Positions 1-8,111 of a stretch of DNA of 64,000 nt are shown piece after piece; the stretch's first letter is position 1; the number at the start of each line of letters is the position of its first letter. Position numbers and translations under genes: made by a program. Below the pieces are notes generated by a model. That model searched no databases and was not told the DNA's origin. It saw only the letters and a program-made list of their open reading frames with translations. This stretch comes from Streptomyces sp. NBC_00358 (GTDB taxonomy: Bacteria; Actinomycetota; Actinomycetes; Streptomycetales; Streptomycetaceae): contig NZ_CP107976.1 in the NCBI RefSeq assembly GCF_036099295.1, positions 8,370,001 through 8,434,000 of the forward strand, in the 5' to 3' direction.

Positions 1-125
1 CCGTCTCCCTCGTCGAGAAGCTCGGCCTGACGCCCTCCTTCGAGACGGCCCGGATGTACACCGGGCCGGTCAGGGCGTTCGCGGGGGAGCGGGTCCACGG
101 GGTCACCACGCTCGAACTCGGGTAG
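1..125 (+). CDS. GNAT-like acetyltransferase, C-terminal end only
   Basis: This is the last 40 codons of a gene that begins upstream of the window, read in the frame starting at base 3 and ending at a TAG. The peptide contains SLVEKLGLTPSFETARMYTG, which resembles the end of GCN5-type N-acetyltransferases, where a final helix and strand follow the acetyl-CoA site ('GF/LTPSFETARM'). That assignment rests on a short tail and the substrate cannot be guessed. It converges with the MBL-fold gene on the other strand about 60 bases away. Confidence 0.55.
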   Translation, partial: VSLVEKLGLTPSFETARMYTGPVRAFAGERVHGVTTLELG

Positions 126-183
126 TTCGGGTAGCTCGGGAGGTTCGGGTGGTCCGGTCGGCGGTCTCGGCGGCCGGACCCCG

Positions 184-957
184 TCAGCCGGCGGCCAGTT
201 CCCGGGCGCGCTGAGCCGCCTCGCGCACCGAGGCCCGGTGCACGGGTCCGTGTCCGGGCAGCAGTGTGTCGGCGGCGAGCGCCTCGATGCGTTCGAGTGA
301 GGCGAGTGCCCCGGCGCGCTCGGTGTCGAACATCTCGGGCAGCAGTTGCGGACCTCGTATGCGCGAGGTGGGGTGGCCGCTCACCAGGGCGTCACCGGAG
401 ATGAGCACACCGGCGTCCGGCAGGTGGTAGACGCAGTGACCGGGTGTGTGGCCGGGGGTGTGGACCGGGACCGGCCGGCCGGGCAGATCGAGCGGACCCT
501 CGTGCGGGAAGGCCTCGGGCTTCGTCATGGCCACGTCCGCCGTGCCGCCGGAGCGGATGGCGTGCACGGCCCAGGGCAGCACTCCGGGACGCCATGCCTG
601 CCGCATCACCTGGCCGATGCTCACCTGGTGGAGGAACTCACGGCGCGCGTGCGGCACTTCGGTCTCGTGCAGTTGGACCGGGGTGCCGTAGGTGCCGTTC
701 AGGAACTCGGCGGATCCGAGGTGGTCGCTGTGCGCGTGGGTGATGAGCACGGCGGTCACAGCCTCGGGCGCGTGGCCGAGGGTCCTCAGTGACGCCAGGA
801 GTTGCTCGCGGTCGCCGGGATACCCCGTGTCGATCAGGGTGACCGAGTCGCCCTCGGACAGCACCACCCAGTTCGTGTTGCTGCCGTGCACCAGATGAAC
901 TCCGGCGGCTGCCTCGACGATCGCTTCCTCGCGCATGACCATCCCGACCTTGGACAA
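184..957 (-). CDS. MBL-fold metallo-hydrolase
   Basis: A cytoplasmic metallo-beta-lactamase-fold hydrolase of 257 residues. The metal-binding motif HAHSDH lies near residues 75-80, a second histidine site in the repeat HTPGHTPGH near residue 170, and GDALVSGH and LLPGHGP supply the later ligands. There is no signal peptide. Family members hydrolyse thioesters, lactones or phosphodiesters, and this sequence does not say which. The annotated start is TTG with a run of five G about nine bases upstream; two ATG codons at residues 6 and 8 are alternatives with weaker ribosome sites. It stands alone, divergent from the alpha-galactosidase gene. Confidence 0.8.
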   Translation of the reverse strand: MSKVGMVMREEAIVEAAAGVHLVHGSNTNWVVLSEGDSVTLIDTGYPGDREQLLASLRTLGHAPEAVTAVLITHAHSDHLGSAEFLNGTYGTPVQLHETEVPHARREFLHQVSIGQVMRQAWRPGVLPWAVHAIRSGGTADVAMTKPEAFPHEGPLDLPGRPVPVHTPGHTPGHCVYHLPDAGVLISGDALVSGHPTSRIRGPQLLPEMFDTERAGALASLERIEALAADTLLPGHGPVHRASVREAAQRARELAAG

Positions 958-1271
958 CTGCTGGCCCCCTGGACCCTGACAGGGCGAAAGATATCGCGAG
1001 CGCCCGCCCGGCCGCGTACCGCCGTCGCGGCCCGGACCGTTCGCGCACCCCCGGTCCGGTCGCGCGACGGCCCCGGCGCGGTTGCTTCCGCGACGCCGCG
1101 AACGGGCCCGTCCTCGGCCCCGCGCGCCCGCGCCGCCGGCGGAGGACGGCCCGGCGGTGAACGGCCTTTTGCCTCAAGGGACTTGACGCGGTCCGGCCAA
1201 GGCGCTGCCATATGGCGAGTCGCGTTGACTTTTGTTCGACTCTGCGAACAAACCCCTCAAGGGAGAGCCGC
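958..1271. other. Intergenic region between divergent MBL and alpha-galactosidase genes
   Basis: About 310 bases without a credible gene. The half next to the MBL gene is almost pure G+C with no recognisable promoter. The half next to the alpha-galactosidase gene holds a TTGACT hexamer at 1225-1230 and the perfect inverted repeat listed separately. Confidence 0.6.
1231..1252. promoter_or_regulatory. Perfect 8-6-8 inverted repeat, candidate operator of the alpha-galactosidase gene
   Basis: TTTGTTCG and CGAACAAA are exact reverse complements separated by six bases. The element follows a TTGACT (-35-like) hexamer at 1225-1230 and sits 20 bases before the start codon, just upstream of the GGGAG ribosome site. 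That is where a repressor would block transcription of a sugar-hydrolase gene. The binding protein is unknown and no regulator lies next to the gene. Confidence 0.55.
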
Positions 1272-3278
1272 ATGTCCCCTCTTTCGAACATGATGAGTCT
1301 GTTACGTCTCCTCAGACGCGCGGGCGTCCATGGCGCCGTCCTGCTCCTCGCCGCCGCCGCGCTGACCGGACTCGGCCAGTCGGCCGCGCCGCTCGCGGCC
1401 GAACCCGCCGCGGTCGCCACCAGCCAGGCCGCGGTCGCTCCGGCCCCGATGGGCTGGGCTTCGTGGAACAGCTTCGCCAGTGCCATCGACTACGCCACCA
1501 TCAAGGCCCAGGCGGACGCCCTCGTCTCCTCCGGCATGGCGGCCGCCGGATACAAGTACGTCAACATCGACGAGGGCTGGTGGCAGGGCGCCCGTGACAG
1601 CAGTGGCAACATCAGCGTCGACACCGCGCAGTGGCCGGGCGGCATGAAGGCCATCGCCGACTACATCCACGGCAAGGGTCTCAAGGCCGGGATCTACACC
1701 GACGCGGGGAAGAACGGCTGCGGCTACTACTATCCGACCCCCTCCACGACACCCGCCACCCCCGGCACCGGTCTTGAGGGCCACAACCAGCAGGATCTCC
1801 AGACCTTCCAGAACTGGGGCTTCGACTTCGTCAAGGTCGACTGGTGCGGCGGGGACGCCGAGGGCCTCGACCAGGAGACGACGTACAAGGCGATCCGGGA
1901 CGCGAACAGCGCCGCCGCCGCGGTCACCGGACACCCGCTCGTCCTGTCGCTGTGCGAGTGGGGCACCGGCAATCCGTGGAACTGGGCCGCCGGCACGGGT
2001 GACCTGTGGCGCACCAGCACGGACATCGTCTACTGGCCCGACAACCCCTCGATGTCGAGCGTCCTCGCGAACTTCGACAAGTCGCTGCACCCCGCCGCCC
2101 AGCACACCGGCTTCTACAACGACCCCGACATGATGACCGTCGGCATGGCGGGCCTGAGCGCCGCCCAGAACCGAACCCACATGGGGCTGTGGGCCATCTC
2201 CGGCGCACCGCTGCTCGCGGGCGACAACCTCGCCACCATGAGCGCGTCGACCGCCTCGATCCTCACCAACTCCGAGGCCATCGCCGTCGACCAGGATCCG
2301 CGCGGGCTCCAGGGCGTGAAGGTCGCCGAGGACACGACGGGACTTCAGGTCTACAGCAAGGTCCTCGCCGGTACCGGCAAGCGCGCGGTCCTGCTACTCA
2401 ACCGCACGACCGCGGCGGCCGACATCACCGCCCGCTGGGCGGACATGGGCCTGACCACGGCCTCCGCCACGGTCCGCAACGTATGGACCGCCACCAACGC
2501 CGGTTCCTACACGACGAGTTACACCACGAGCGTGCCCGCGGGCGAGGCCGTGCTGCTCACCGTCGGCGGCACCGAGGGCTCCGGGACGACGTACGAGGAC
2601 ACCACCTCGGCCACGACACCGACCTTCACCGGTGTCGTCGCGACGGCCGCCGGCACGAAGCTCGTCGACATCAGCTACGCCAACGCCGGCTCCACGGCCC
2701 GCCGGGCGACCCTCCAGGTCGACGGTCAGTACGCGCAGACCCTGGCCTTCCCGCCCACCGGGTCGGCGAGCACGTACCGCACCGTCTCCGTCCTCGCCTC
2801 GCTGGCCAAGGGCTCCAACACGCTCGCCTTCGCGGCCTCGGGCACCGCGCCCGACATCGACGCGGTCGCGGTCCGCGCCGTACCGGGAACCAACGGCACC
2901 GCGATCGTCGGCACCGGGTCCGGGCGCTGCCTCGACTTCTTCAGGAGCGCCATCGCCAACAACACCCAGGCCGAACTCTGGGACTGCGGCGGAGGCCAGA
3001 ACCAGACGTTCACCGCCACCTCGCGCGGCGAACTCGTCGTCTACGGCAACAAGTGCCTGGACGCCTACAACAGCGGGACCGCGAACGGCACTCGGGTCGT
3101 CCTGTGGGACTGCAACGGCGGCACCAACCAGAAGTGGACCGTCAACTCCGACGGAACCGTCACCAACAACGTCTCCGGCCTGTGCCTGGACGCCTCGGGC
3201 AACGGCACGGCGAACGGGACGTCGATCGTCCTGTGGTCGTGCAACGGGGGAACCAACCAGCGGTGGAGCCGCAACTGA
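1272..3278 (+). CDS. Secreted GH27 alpha-galactosidase with CBM35-like and ricin-B lectin domains
   Basis: A 668-residue secreted enzyme expected to remove terminal alpha-galactosyl (or beta-L-arabinopyranosyl) units from plant polysaccharides. The ATG at 1272 is chosen because GGGAGA lies just upstream; an in-frame ATG 60 bases earlier has no ribosome site and would precede the operator. An N-terminal signal peptide (about 1-45) is followed by the GH27 barrel starting at MGWASWNSF. The nucleophile Asp190 is in KVDWCGG and the likely acid/base Asp251 in WRTSTDI. A beta-sandwich follows, then a CBM35-like module (about 434-537), then a beta-trefoil lectin of three repeats each carrying CLD and QxF/W motifs (about 540-668). 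The lectin should tether the enzyme to galactose-type glycans. It is monocistronic. Confidence 0.9.
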   Translation: MSPLSNMMSLLRLLRRAGVHGAVLLLAAAALTGLGQSAAPLAAEPAAVATSQAAVAPAPMGWASWNSFASAIDYATIKAQADALVSSGMAAAGYKYVNIDEGWWQGARDSSGNISVDTAQWPGGMKAIADYIHGKGLKAGIYTDAGKNGCGYYYPTPSTTPATPGTGLEGHNQQDLQTFQNWGFDFVKVDWCGGDAEGLDQETTYKAIRDANSAAAAVTGHPLVLSLCEWGTGNPWNWAAGTGDLWRTSTDIVYWPDNPSMSSVLANFDKSLHPAAQHTGFYNDPDMMTVGMAGLSAAQNRTHMGLWAISGAPLLAGDNLATMSASTASILTNSEAIAVDQDPRGLQGVKVAEDTTGLQVYSKVLAGTGKRAVLLLNRTTAAADITARWADMGLTTASATVRNVWTATNAGSYTTSYTTSVPAGEAVLLTVGGTEGSGTTYEDTTSATTPTFTGVVATAAGTKLVDISYANAGSTARRATLQVDGQYAQTLAFPPTGSASTYRTVSVLASLAKGSNTLAFAASGTAPDIDAVAVRAVPGTNGTAIVGTGSGRCLDFFRSAIANNTQAELWDCGGGQNQTFTATSRGELVVYGNKCLDAYNSGTANGTRVVLWDCNGGTNQKWTVNSDGTVTNNVSGLCLDASGNGTANGTSIVLWSCNGGTNQRWSRN

Positions 3279-3672
3279 GCCGGCACACCGCACCCGCGCA
3301 CCGGACCGCTCACGGAAAACCCGGTGCCGAGCCCCGGCCCGGTTCCCTAGACTCGCCACGGAATCACACGCCGCCACTTCAGGCGCCGCGTGTGCCGTGA
3401 CCAACGAGGGGAGCCGGGCCGTGCGTTACCGCACCGCTGTCGTCGTTCCCCGGTCGCAGTACGAGGTGATCCTCGTGTCTCCGCGGGCCCGGTACCGGCT
3501 GCGCGGCCGGAACCGGACACCCGCGACGACTCTCTGACCTCCGCCCGCGCCGTGGCGACCGCATGCCGGCCGCCGCGCCCTGCCCGCCGGAGGTCCGCCA
3601 CCGCCCGAACTCGGGTGTGTCGTCCGGGAATCGCGCCGACCCGAATCCGGATCGTCCGAAAGGCCCTGGGCC
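3279..3672 (+). promoter_or_regulatory. Long leader region of the EF-G-like gene
   Basis: About 390 bases separate the alpha-galactosidase and EF-G-like genes. TAGACT at roughly 3347-3352 looks like a -10 hexamer. If used, it would give an untranslated leader of about 310 bases. The leader contains a possible 38-codon reading frame with its own ribosome site and, near 3612-3645, TCGGGT/ACCCGA pairing just before the GTPase start. Such a leader could host attenuation, but this is inferred from layout only. Confidence 0.35.
3421..3537 (+). CDS. Possible leader peptide or small protein, 38 residues
   Basis: GTG start preceded by GGGGAG at a workable distance. The peptide is basic (eight or more Arg, several Tyr and Val; MRYRTAVVVPRSQYEVILVS at its start). 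Third positions are mostly G or C, as expected of a translated frame here, but so is much non-coding DNA. It is not recognised as any family. Its place in the leader of a ribosomal GTPase gene suggests a translation-sensing role, which is conjecture. Confidence 0.3.
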   Translation: MRYRTAVVVPRSQYEVILVSPRARYRLRGRNRTPATTL

Positions 3673-5775
3673 GTGCGTACCGACCTGCACCGTCACCTCA
3701 CCGACCCCGTCACCGACCCCCTCGCCGTCGTCCGCAACCTGGGCATCCTCGCCCATGTCGACGCGGGGAAGACCACCGTCACCGAACGGATCCTCTATGC
3801 CACCGGCACCACCCATAAACGGGGCGAGGTCCACGACGGCACCACCGTCACCGACTTCGACCCCCAGGAACGCGCCCGCGGCATCACCATCTTCGCCGCG
3901 GCCGTCAGCTGCGCCTGGGACGGCCACCGGATCAACCTGATCGACACCCCGGGCCACGTCGACTTCTCCGACGAGGTGGAGCGCTCGCTCCGTGTCCTCG
4001 ACGGCGCCGTCGCCGTGTTCGACGCCGTGGCGGGCGTGGAACCGCAGAGCGAGTCGGTGTGGCGGCGCGCCGACCGGCACGGTGTCCCGCGCATCGCCTT
4101 CGTGAACAAGCTCGACCGGGCCGGCGCCGACCTCGACACCGCGGTCGACTCGATCCGGGAACGGCTCCATCCGGCCCCGCTGGTCGTCCAGTTGCCGATC
4201 GGCACGGAGGACGCCTTCACGGGTGTCGTCGACCTGCTCCGGATGCGCGCGCTGGTGTGGGCCGACGGAGCCGCGTCGGCCGAGGACGTCCCGGTGCCTC
4301 CGGACCTGCTGGAAGAGGCCCGACGGCGGCGCAGGCTGCTGGAGGAGGCGGTGGCGGAGCTGCACCCGACGGCCCTGGAGGAGTTCTGCGCCCGGTCCAC
4401 CCTCTCGGCGCGGACCCTTTCGGCCGCACTCCGCGACCTGACCCGTACCGGCGAGGGCGTGGTGGTGCTGTGCGGCTCGGCCTACCGCAACCGCGGTATC
4501 GAACCGCTGCTGGAGGCCGTGGTGGCCTACCTGCCCTCGCCGCTCGACGTGCCCGCCGTGCGCGGCACGCACGGCGGCGCGGAGCAGGTACGGCCGACGG
4601 ATCCCCAAGCCCCGTTCGCGGGGCTGGTGTTCAAGGTGAACGCCACCGCCACCGGACGGCTGACGTATCTGCGGGTCTACGCGGGCACGGTGGAGAAGGG
4701 ACAGGCGGTGCTGGACGTGGGCACGGGACGCACCGAGCGGATCGGCCGGATCCTCCGCGTCCGGGCCGACCGCCACGCGGAGCTGGAGCGCGCGGTGGCC
4801 GGTGACATCGTCGCCGTGATCGGGCCGAAGTCCGCCCGGGCCGGCGCGACCCTGGCCGCGCCCGCGGCGCCGTTGCTCCTCGAACCGCCGGTCGTCGCCG
4901 ATCCGGTGGTGTCCGTGGCGGTCGAGGCGCGCACCGGCACCGAGACCGAGCGCCTGGTGTCCGCGCTGGCGCGGCTGGCCGAGGAGGACCCCTCGCTGGT
5001 CGTCCGTACCGATCCCGAGACCGGGCAGACGGTCCTGTCGGGCATGGGAGAACTGCATCTGGAGGTGGCGGTGGAGAAGATCCGGCGCGTCCACGGGCTC
5101 GACGTCGGTGTCGGGCGGCCGAGGGTCGCCCATCGCGAGACGGTGGCCCGCGGTGTGTCCGGTCTGGTGTACCGGCATGTCAAACAGGACGGGGGGGCTG
5201 GGCAGTTCGCCCATGTCGTCCTCGACGTGGAGCCGCTGGGGGCCGACCCGGGCGGCGTCGAGGGAAGCCCGGTGGGCTTCGAGTTCCGTTCGACGGTCGT
5301 CGGCGGCCGGGTCCCGCAGGAGTACGTCCGTGCTGTGGAGGCGGGCTGCCGGGACGCGCTCGCCGAGGGTCCCCTCGGCGGCCACCCGGTGACCGGGCTC
5401 CGCGTCACCCTCACGGACGGTGCGACCCATGCGAAGGACTCCTCGGAGATGGCGTTCCGCGCGGCCGGCCGGTTCGGGCTGCGTGAGGCGCTGCGCGCCA
5501 GTGCGATGCTCCTGCTGGAACCGGTGGCCGAGGTCACCGTCACGGTGCCGCAGGACGCGGTGGGCGGGGTGCTCGGCGACCTCGCGGCCCGGCGCGGCCG
5601 GGTCTCCGGTTCGCTCACCCGGGTGGGCGCGTCGGTGATCACCGCAACCGTGCCGCTGGCCGAACTCTTCGGCTACGCGACCCGGTTGAGGAGCCGGACC
5701 CAGGGCCGGGGCGTCTTCACGACGCGTCCCACCGGCCTGGCCCCGGCGCCCTCGCAAGGGACACCGGCCCGGTAA
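3673..5775 (+). CDS. EF-G-family ribosomal GTPase (elongation factor G paralogue)
   Basis: A 700-residue translational GTPase with the full EF-G layout. G1 is AHVDAGKTT (28-36), RGITI lies at 69-73, DTPGH at 91-95 and NKLD at 145-148, followed by domains II-V, including GMGELHLEV in domain III. The length matches EF-G and the tetracycline-resistance proteins TetM/OtrA. The divergent sequence and the absence of rpsL, rpsG and tuf neighbours mark it as a paralogue rather than the housekeeping gene. It could be a fusB-type EF-G2 or a ribosomal protection protein; sequence alone does not decide. The GTG start is preceded by AAAGG. A strong terminator follows. Confidence 0.85.
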   Translation: MRTDLHRHLTDPVTDPLAVVRNLGILAHVDAGKTTVTERILYATGTTHKRGEVHDGTTVTDFDPQERARGITIFAAAVSCAWDGHRINLIDTPGHVDFSDEVERSLRVLDGAVAVFDAVAGVEPQSESVWRRADRHGVPRIAFVNKLDRAGADLDTAVDSIRERLHPAPLVVQLPIGTEDAFTGVVDLLRMRALVWADGAASAEDVPVPPDLLEEARRRRRLLEEAVAELHPTALEEFCARSTLSARTLSAALRDLTRTGEGVVVLCGSAYRNRGIEPLLEAVVAYLPSPLDVPAVRGTHGGAEQVRPTDPQAPFAGLVFKVNATATGRLTYLRVYAGTVEKGQAVLDVGTGRTERIGRILRVRADRHAELERAVAGDIVAVIGPKSARAGATLAAPAAPLLLEPPVVADPVVSVAVEARTGTETERLVSALARLAEEDPSLVVRTDPETGQTVLSGMGELHLEVAVEKIRRVHGLDVGVGRPRVAHRETVARGVSGLVYRHVKQDGGAGQFAHVVLDVEPLGADPGGVEGSPVGFEFRSTVVGGRVPQEYVRAVEAGCRDALAEGPLGGHPVTGLRVTLTDGATHAKDSSEMAFRAAGRFGLREALRASAMLLLEPVAEVTVTVPQDAVGGVLGDLAARRGRVSGSLTRVGASVITATVPLAELFGYATRLRSRTQGRGVFTTRPTGLAPAPSQGTPAR

Positions 5776-5798
5776 CCGCGCGCGGTCCCACGTCTGAC

Positions 5799-5830
5799 GA
5801 CGGCCCCGCCCCGACAAGGGCGGGGCCGTC
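5799..5830. terminator. Bidirectional terminator hairpin
   Basis: A perfect 13-base-pair stem (GACGGCCCCGCCC and its complement) with a six-base loop. It sits between the converging EF-G-like and cupin genes, so it can serve both strands. There is no U tract, which is usual in Streptomyces. Confidence 0.8.
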
Positions 5831-5831
5831 C

Positions 5832-6257
5832 TCACGGCGGGTGGGCCTGCGCTGCTTCCCCCGCACAAGGGCCGTGCGGCAGTACGTAGAGGACGTCCAG
5901 GACCAGCGGCTTCTTGCCGAGATTGCGTCCGATGTGGACGTTGGCGGGGCCGGGCGGCTCGGTGAGGGAGTCGCCCGCCCGGTAGAGGCCGTCCTCGGCG
6001 CACGACGAGGCGAAGTGGCTGAGGGTGCCCTGCTCGACGTATCCGTAGAGCGGGCCGTCGTGATAGTGCCAGCCGGTCGCCTGGCCGGGCGGGATGGTGA
6101 TCTCCCGGAGTATGTAGTCCGTGCCGCCGACGGTGGTCTGCGAGACGACCGTGCCGCTGACCCCGGGGCCGGGAGGTGTGGCGTGAGCGGGAACGGCGAC
6201 GAGGGCCAGGCACAGGGCGGCGATTCCTGCCGCCCCGGTACGGAGCGAAGCGCGCAT
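5832..6257 (-). CDS. Secreted cupin-domain protein
   Basis: A 141-residue exported protein with an N-terminal signal peptide ending near AHA (residue 27) and one small cupin barrel. GWHYHDGPLYGYVEQG supplies the two histidines of the first cupin motif, and PANVHIGRN fits the second. Metal binding is likely but the substrate is unknown. Small cupins of this type occur widely in Streptomyces as monocistronic secreted proteins. The ATG at 6257 is chosen because GAAGGGA lies about nine bases upstream and the signal peptide starts there; the open frame continues upstream without such support. Confidence 0.75.
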   Translation of the reverse strand: MRASLRTGAAGIAALCLALVAVPAHATPPGPGVSGTVVSQTTVGGTDYILREITIPPGQATGWHYHDGPLYGYVEQGTLSHFASSCAEDGLYRAGDSLTEPPGPANVHIGRNLGKKPLVLDVLYVLPHGPCAGEAAQAHPP

Positions 6258-6596
6258 GCGGGAAGTCCCTTCGGTCGACGGTGAGTCGACGGTGAGTCGG
6301 CGGTCGCGCTGGGAGCGTGACGACCTCGCGCCCCGGGAGCCCCGGAGTCCGGGTGGAAGGCGGGCGGGGCGGGGGGCCGACCCCGGCCCGTCGGGCGGTG
6401 GCGGTCGAGGTTCATGGTGGGGCCGCCACCCGCGCACCACAAGCGCTGACGGCGGACGACCGGTACGTCTGCCGGGCCGGCATCGGGGTGCGGGAGGGCA
6501 GGGCCGGACGCATGTCGGCAACATGCCGAACAAAATTGTTGACAATCTTGTTGGTCTAGATTTACGTTCGACAGGCACTCACTCAGGGAGGGCGCA
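6258..6596. other. Intergenic region between divergent cupin and GntR genes
   Basis: About 340 bases. The cupin side is repetitive G+C-rich sequence with no clear promoter. The GntR side turns A+T rich from 6530 and carries the palindromic operator, a TTGACA hexamer at 6539-6544 and a TACGTT hexamer at 6563-6568, 18 bases apart. Confidence 0.6.
6535..6546. promoter_or_regulatory. GntR/FCD-type operator upstream of the regulator gene
   Basis: ATTGTTGACAAT is a perfect 5-2-5 palindrome of the TTGT-N2-ACAA kind bound by FCD-class GntR regulators. It overlaps the -35 hexamer TTGACA of the likely promoter (with TACGTT as -10). The first 11 bases recur exactly in front of the MFS gene at 11021-11031, which argues for one regulator controlling both units. 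Confidence 0.65.
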
Positions 6597-7247
6597 ATGC
6601 AGACGGAAGCCCGTCCAGGCACCGGAGAGCAGGCCAAGCAGCACGCGTTGGTGCAGCTGCGGCAGGCGATTCTGCGCGGAGAGATGGCACCGGCCCAGCG
6701 GCTGGTGGAGAACGAACTCGCCGAGCAGTTCGGTGTCACCCGGGCCAGCGCCCGCGCGGCGCTGATCGAGCTGGAATCGGAGGGTCTGGTCGAGCGGATC
6801 CGCAACCGCGGATCACGGGTGCGGGTGGTGACCGTGGAGGAAGCGGTGGCCATCACCGAGTGCCGTATGGCGCTCGAAGGTCTCTGCGCCGCGAAGGCGG
6901 CCACCCTGGCATCCGACGACCAGCTCGCCGAACTGACCCGTCTGGGCGCCGCCATGGTCAAGGCGGTCGCCGACGGCGAACCGGTGACGTACTCCGAGCT
7001 CAACCATGAAGTGCACGCCCGGATCAGGGAGTTCTCCGGCCAGCAGACGGCCGTGGGACTCCTGGAGCGGCTCAACGCCCAACTGGTGCGCCACCGGTTC
7101 CAGTTGGCGCTGCGACCCGGCCGTGCGCAGCAGTCCCTGAGTGAACACCTGGCCATGATCGAGGCGATCGAGGCCAGGGACCCGCAGGCGGCCGAAGCGG
7201 CCGTCCGCGCTCACCTCGGCAGTGTGATCGAAGCGCTGCGCGACTGA
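6597..7247 (+). CDS. GntR-family transcriptional regulator, FCD subfamily
   Basis: A 216-residue regulator with a winged helix-turn-helix at about residues 15-80 (LRQAILRGEMAPAQRLVENE, then FGVTRASARAALIELESEGL). An all-helical FCD effector domain follows (about 85-210), ending in ALRD. FCD domains usually bind carboxylic acids, often at a metal site; here an intermediate or substrate of the adjacent aromatic pathway is the obvious candidate. ATG start with GGGAGGG upstream. It is the first gene of a five-gene run ending with the dioxygenase, and the palindromes at 6535 and 11021 are its likely operators. Confidence 0.85.
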   Translation: MQTEARPGTGEQAKQHALVQLRQAILRGEMAPAQRLVENELAEQFGVTRASARAALIELESEGLVERIRNRGSRVRVVTVEEAVAITECRMALEGLCAAKAATLASDDQLAELTRLGAAMVKAVADGEPVTYSELNHEVHARIREFSGQQTAVGLLERLNAQLVRHRFQLALRPGRAQQSLSEHLAMIEAIEARDPQAAEAAVRAHLGSVIEALRD

Positions 7248-7322
7248 CGTGCCGCGTGGCGACGCGCGGCACGGCGGACATCCGAGGCGGGCGCCCACCT
7301 GTCCACCAAGGAGATTGCTGCA

Positions 7323-8111
7323 ATGACGCACGGCAACGCGCCCGCCGCCCCCGACCCCTCGGCCCCACCGGAGAAGGGGGGACGCCCGGCACGGTCGACA
7401 CTGGTCGTCACCGCGCACGCCGGGGACTTCGTGTGGCGGGCCGGGGGAGCCATCGCCCTGGCCGCCTCCCGGGGGGAGAAGGTCACCGTCGCGTGCCTGA
7501 CCTTCGGCGAGCGCGGCGAGTCCGCCAAGGCCTGGCGCGAGGGCAGGACGCTCGAAGAGATCAAGGCGATACGCCGGGAGGAGGCCGAGAAGGCCGCCGC
7601 CACCCTCGGCGCCGAGGTCCGCTTCTTCGACGCCGGCGACTACCCGCTGACGGCCACCGCCGAGCTCACCGACCGGCTGGTGGCGGTCTACCGCGAGACC
7701 CAGCCGGACGTCGTGCTCACCCACCCGGCCGAGGACCCGTACAACGGCGACCACCCGGCCGCCCACCGTATGGCGCTGGAGGCCCGGATCCTCGCCCAGG
7801 CCATCGGCTACCCCGGCGAGGGCGAGATCATCGGCGCCCCGCCCGTCTTCTACTTCGAGCCCCACCAGCCCGAGATGAGCGGCTTCAAGCCCCAGGTGCT
7901 CCTCGACATCAGCGAGGTGTGGGAGACCAAGCGCAAGGCGATGGAATGCCTCGGCGCCCAGCAGCACCTGTGGGACTACTACACCGACCTCGCCGTACGC
8001 CGCGGGGTCCAGCTCAAGCGCAACGCCGGCCCCAACCTGGGCCTGGCGCACAAGACCATGGCCGAGGCGTACATGCGTCCCTACCCGCAGATCGCCAAGG
8101 AGCTGGCATGA
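7323..8111 (+). CDS. galB: PIG-L/LmbE-family hydratase, GalB-like 4-oxalomesaconate hydratase
   Basis: A 262-residue protein of the PIG-L fold. Instead of the deacetylase motif HPDDE it has TAHAGDFVWRAGG with His32 and Asp35, and later HPAEDPYNGDHPAAH, which would complete the zinc site. This variant motif is what I recall for GalB, the zinc-dependent 4-oxalomesaconate hydratase of gallate catabolism. Two following genes match the other two gallate enzymes, which supports hydratase over deacetylase. Predicted reaction: enol-oxalomesaconate plus water to 4-carboxy-4-hydroxy-2-oxoadipate. ATG with AAGGAG upstream; the gene overlaps the aldolase by four bases (ATGA). Confidence 0.75.
   Translation: MTHGNAPAAPDPSAPPEKGGRPARSTLVVTAHAGDFVWRAGGAIALAASRGEKVTVACLTFGERGESAKAWREGRTLEEIKAIRREEAEKAAATLGAEVRFFDAGDYPLTATAELTDRLVAVYRETQPDVVLTHPAEDPYNGDHPAAHRMALEARILAQAIGYPGEGEIIGAPPVFYFEPHQPEMSGFKPQVLLDISEVWETKRKAMECLGAQQHLWDYYTDLAVRRGVQLKRNAGPNLGLAHKTMAEAYMRPYPQIAKELA

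Noticed and set aside
1231..1252. LexA/SOS box at the alpha-galactosidase promoter
   Set aside because: The actinobacterial SOS box is GAAC-N4-GTTC; here the arms point the other way (GTTC-N8-GAAC) and the gene has no DNA-damage role.
3379..6213. Open minus-strand frame of 944 codons opposite the EF-G-like gene
   Set aside because: It is antisense to a gene with complete GTPase motifs; its translation is rich in Arg, Gly and His without any motif. Long antisense frames are expected at this G+C content.
7323..8111. N-acetylglucosaminyl or mycothiol deacetylase (MshB/LmbE) assignment
   Set aside because: The HPDDE motif is replaced by HAGDF and the gene is coupled to galC- and galD-like genes, which favours the hydratase branch of the fold.
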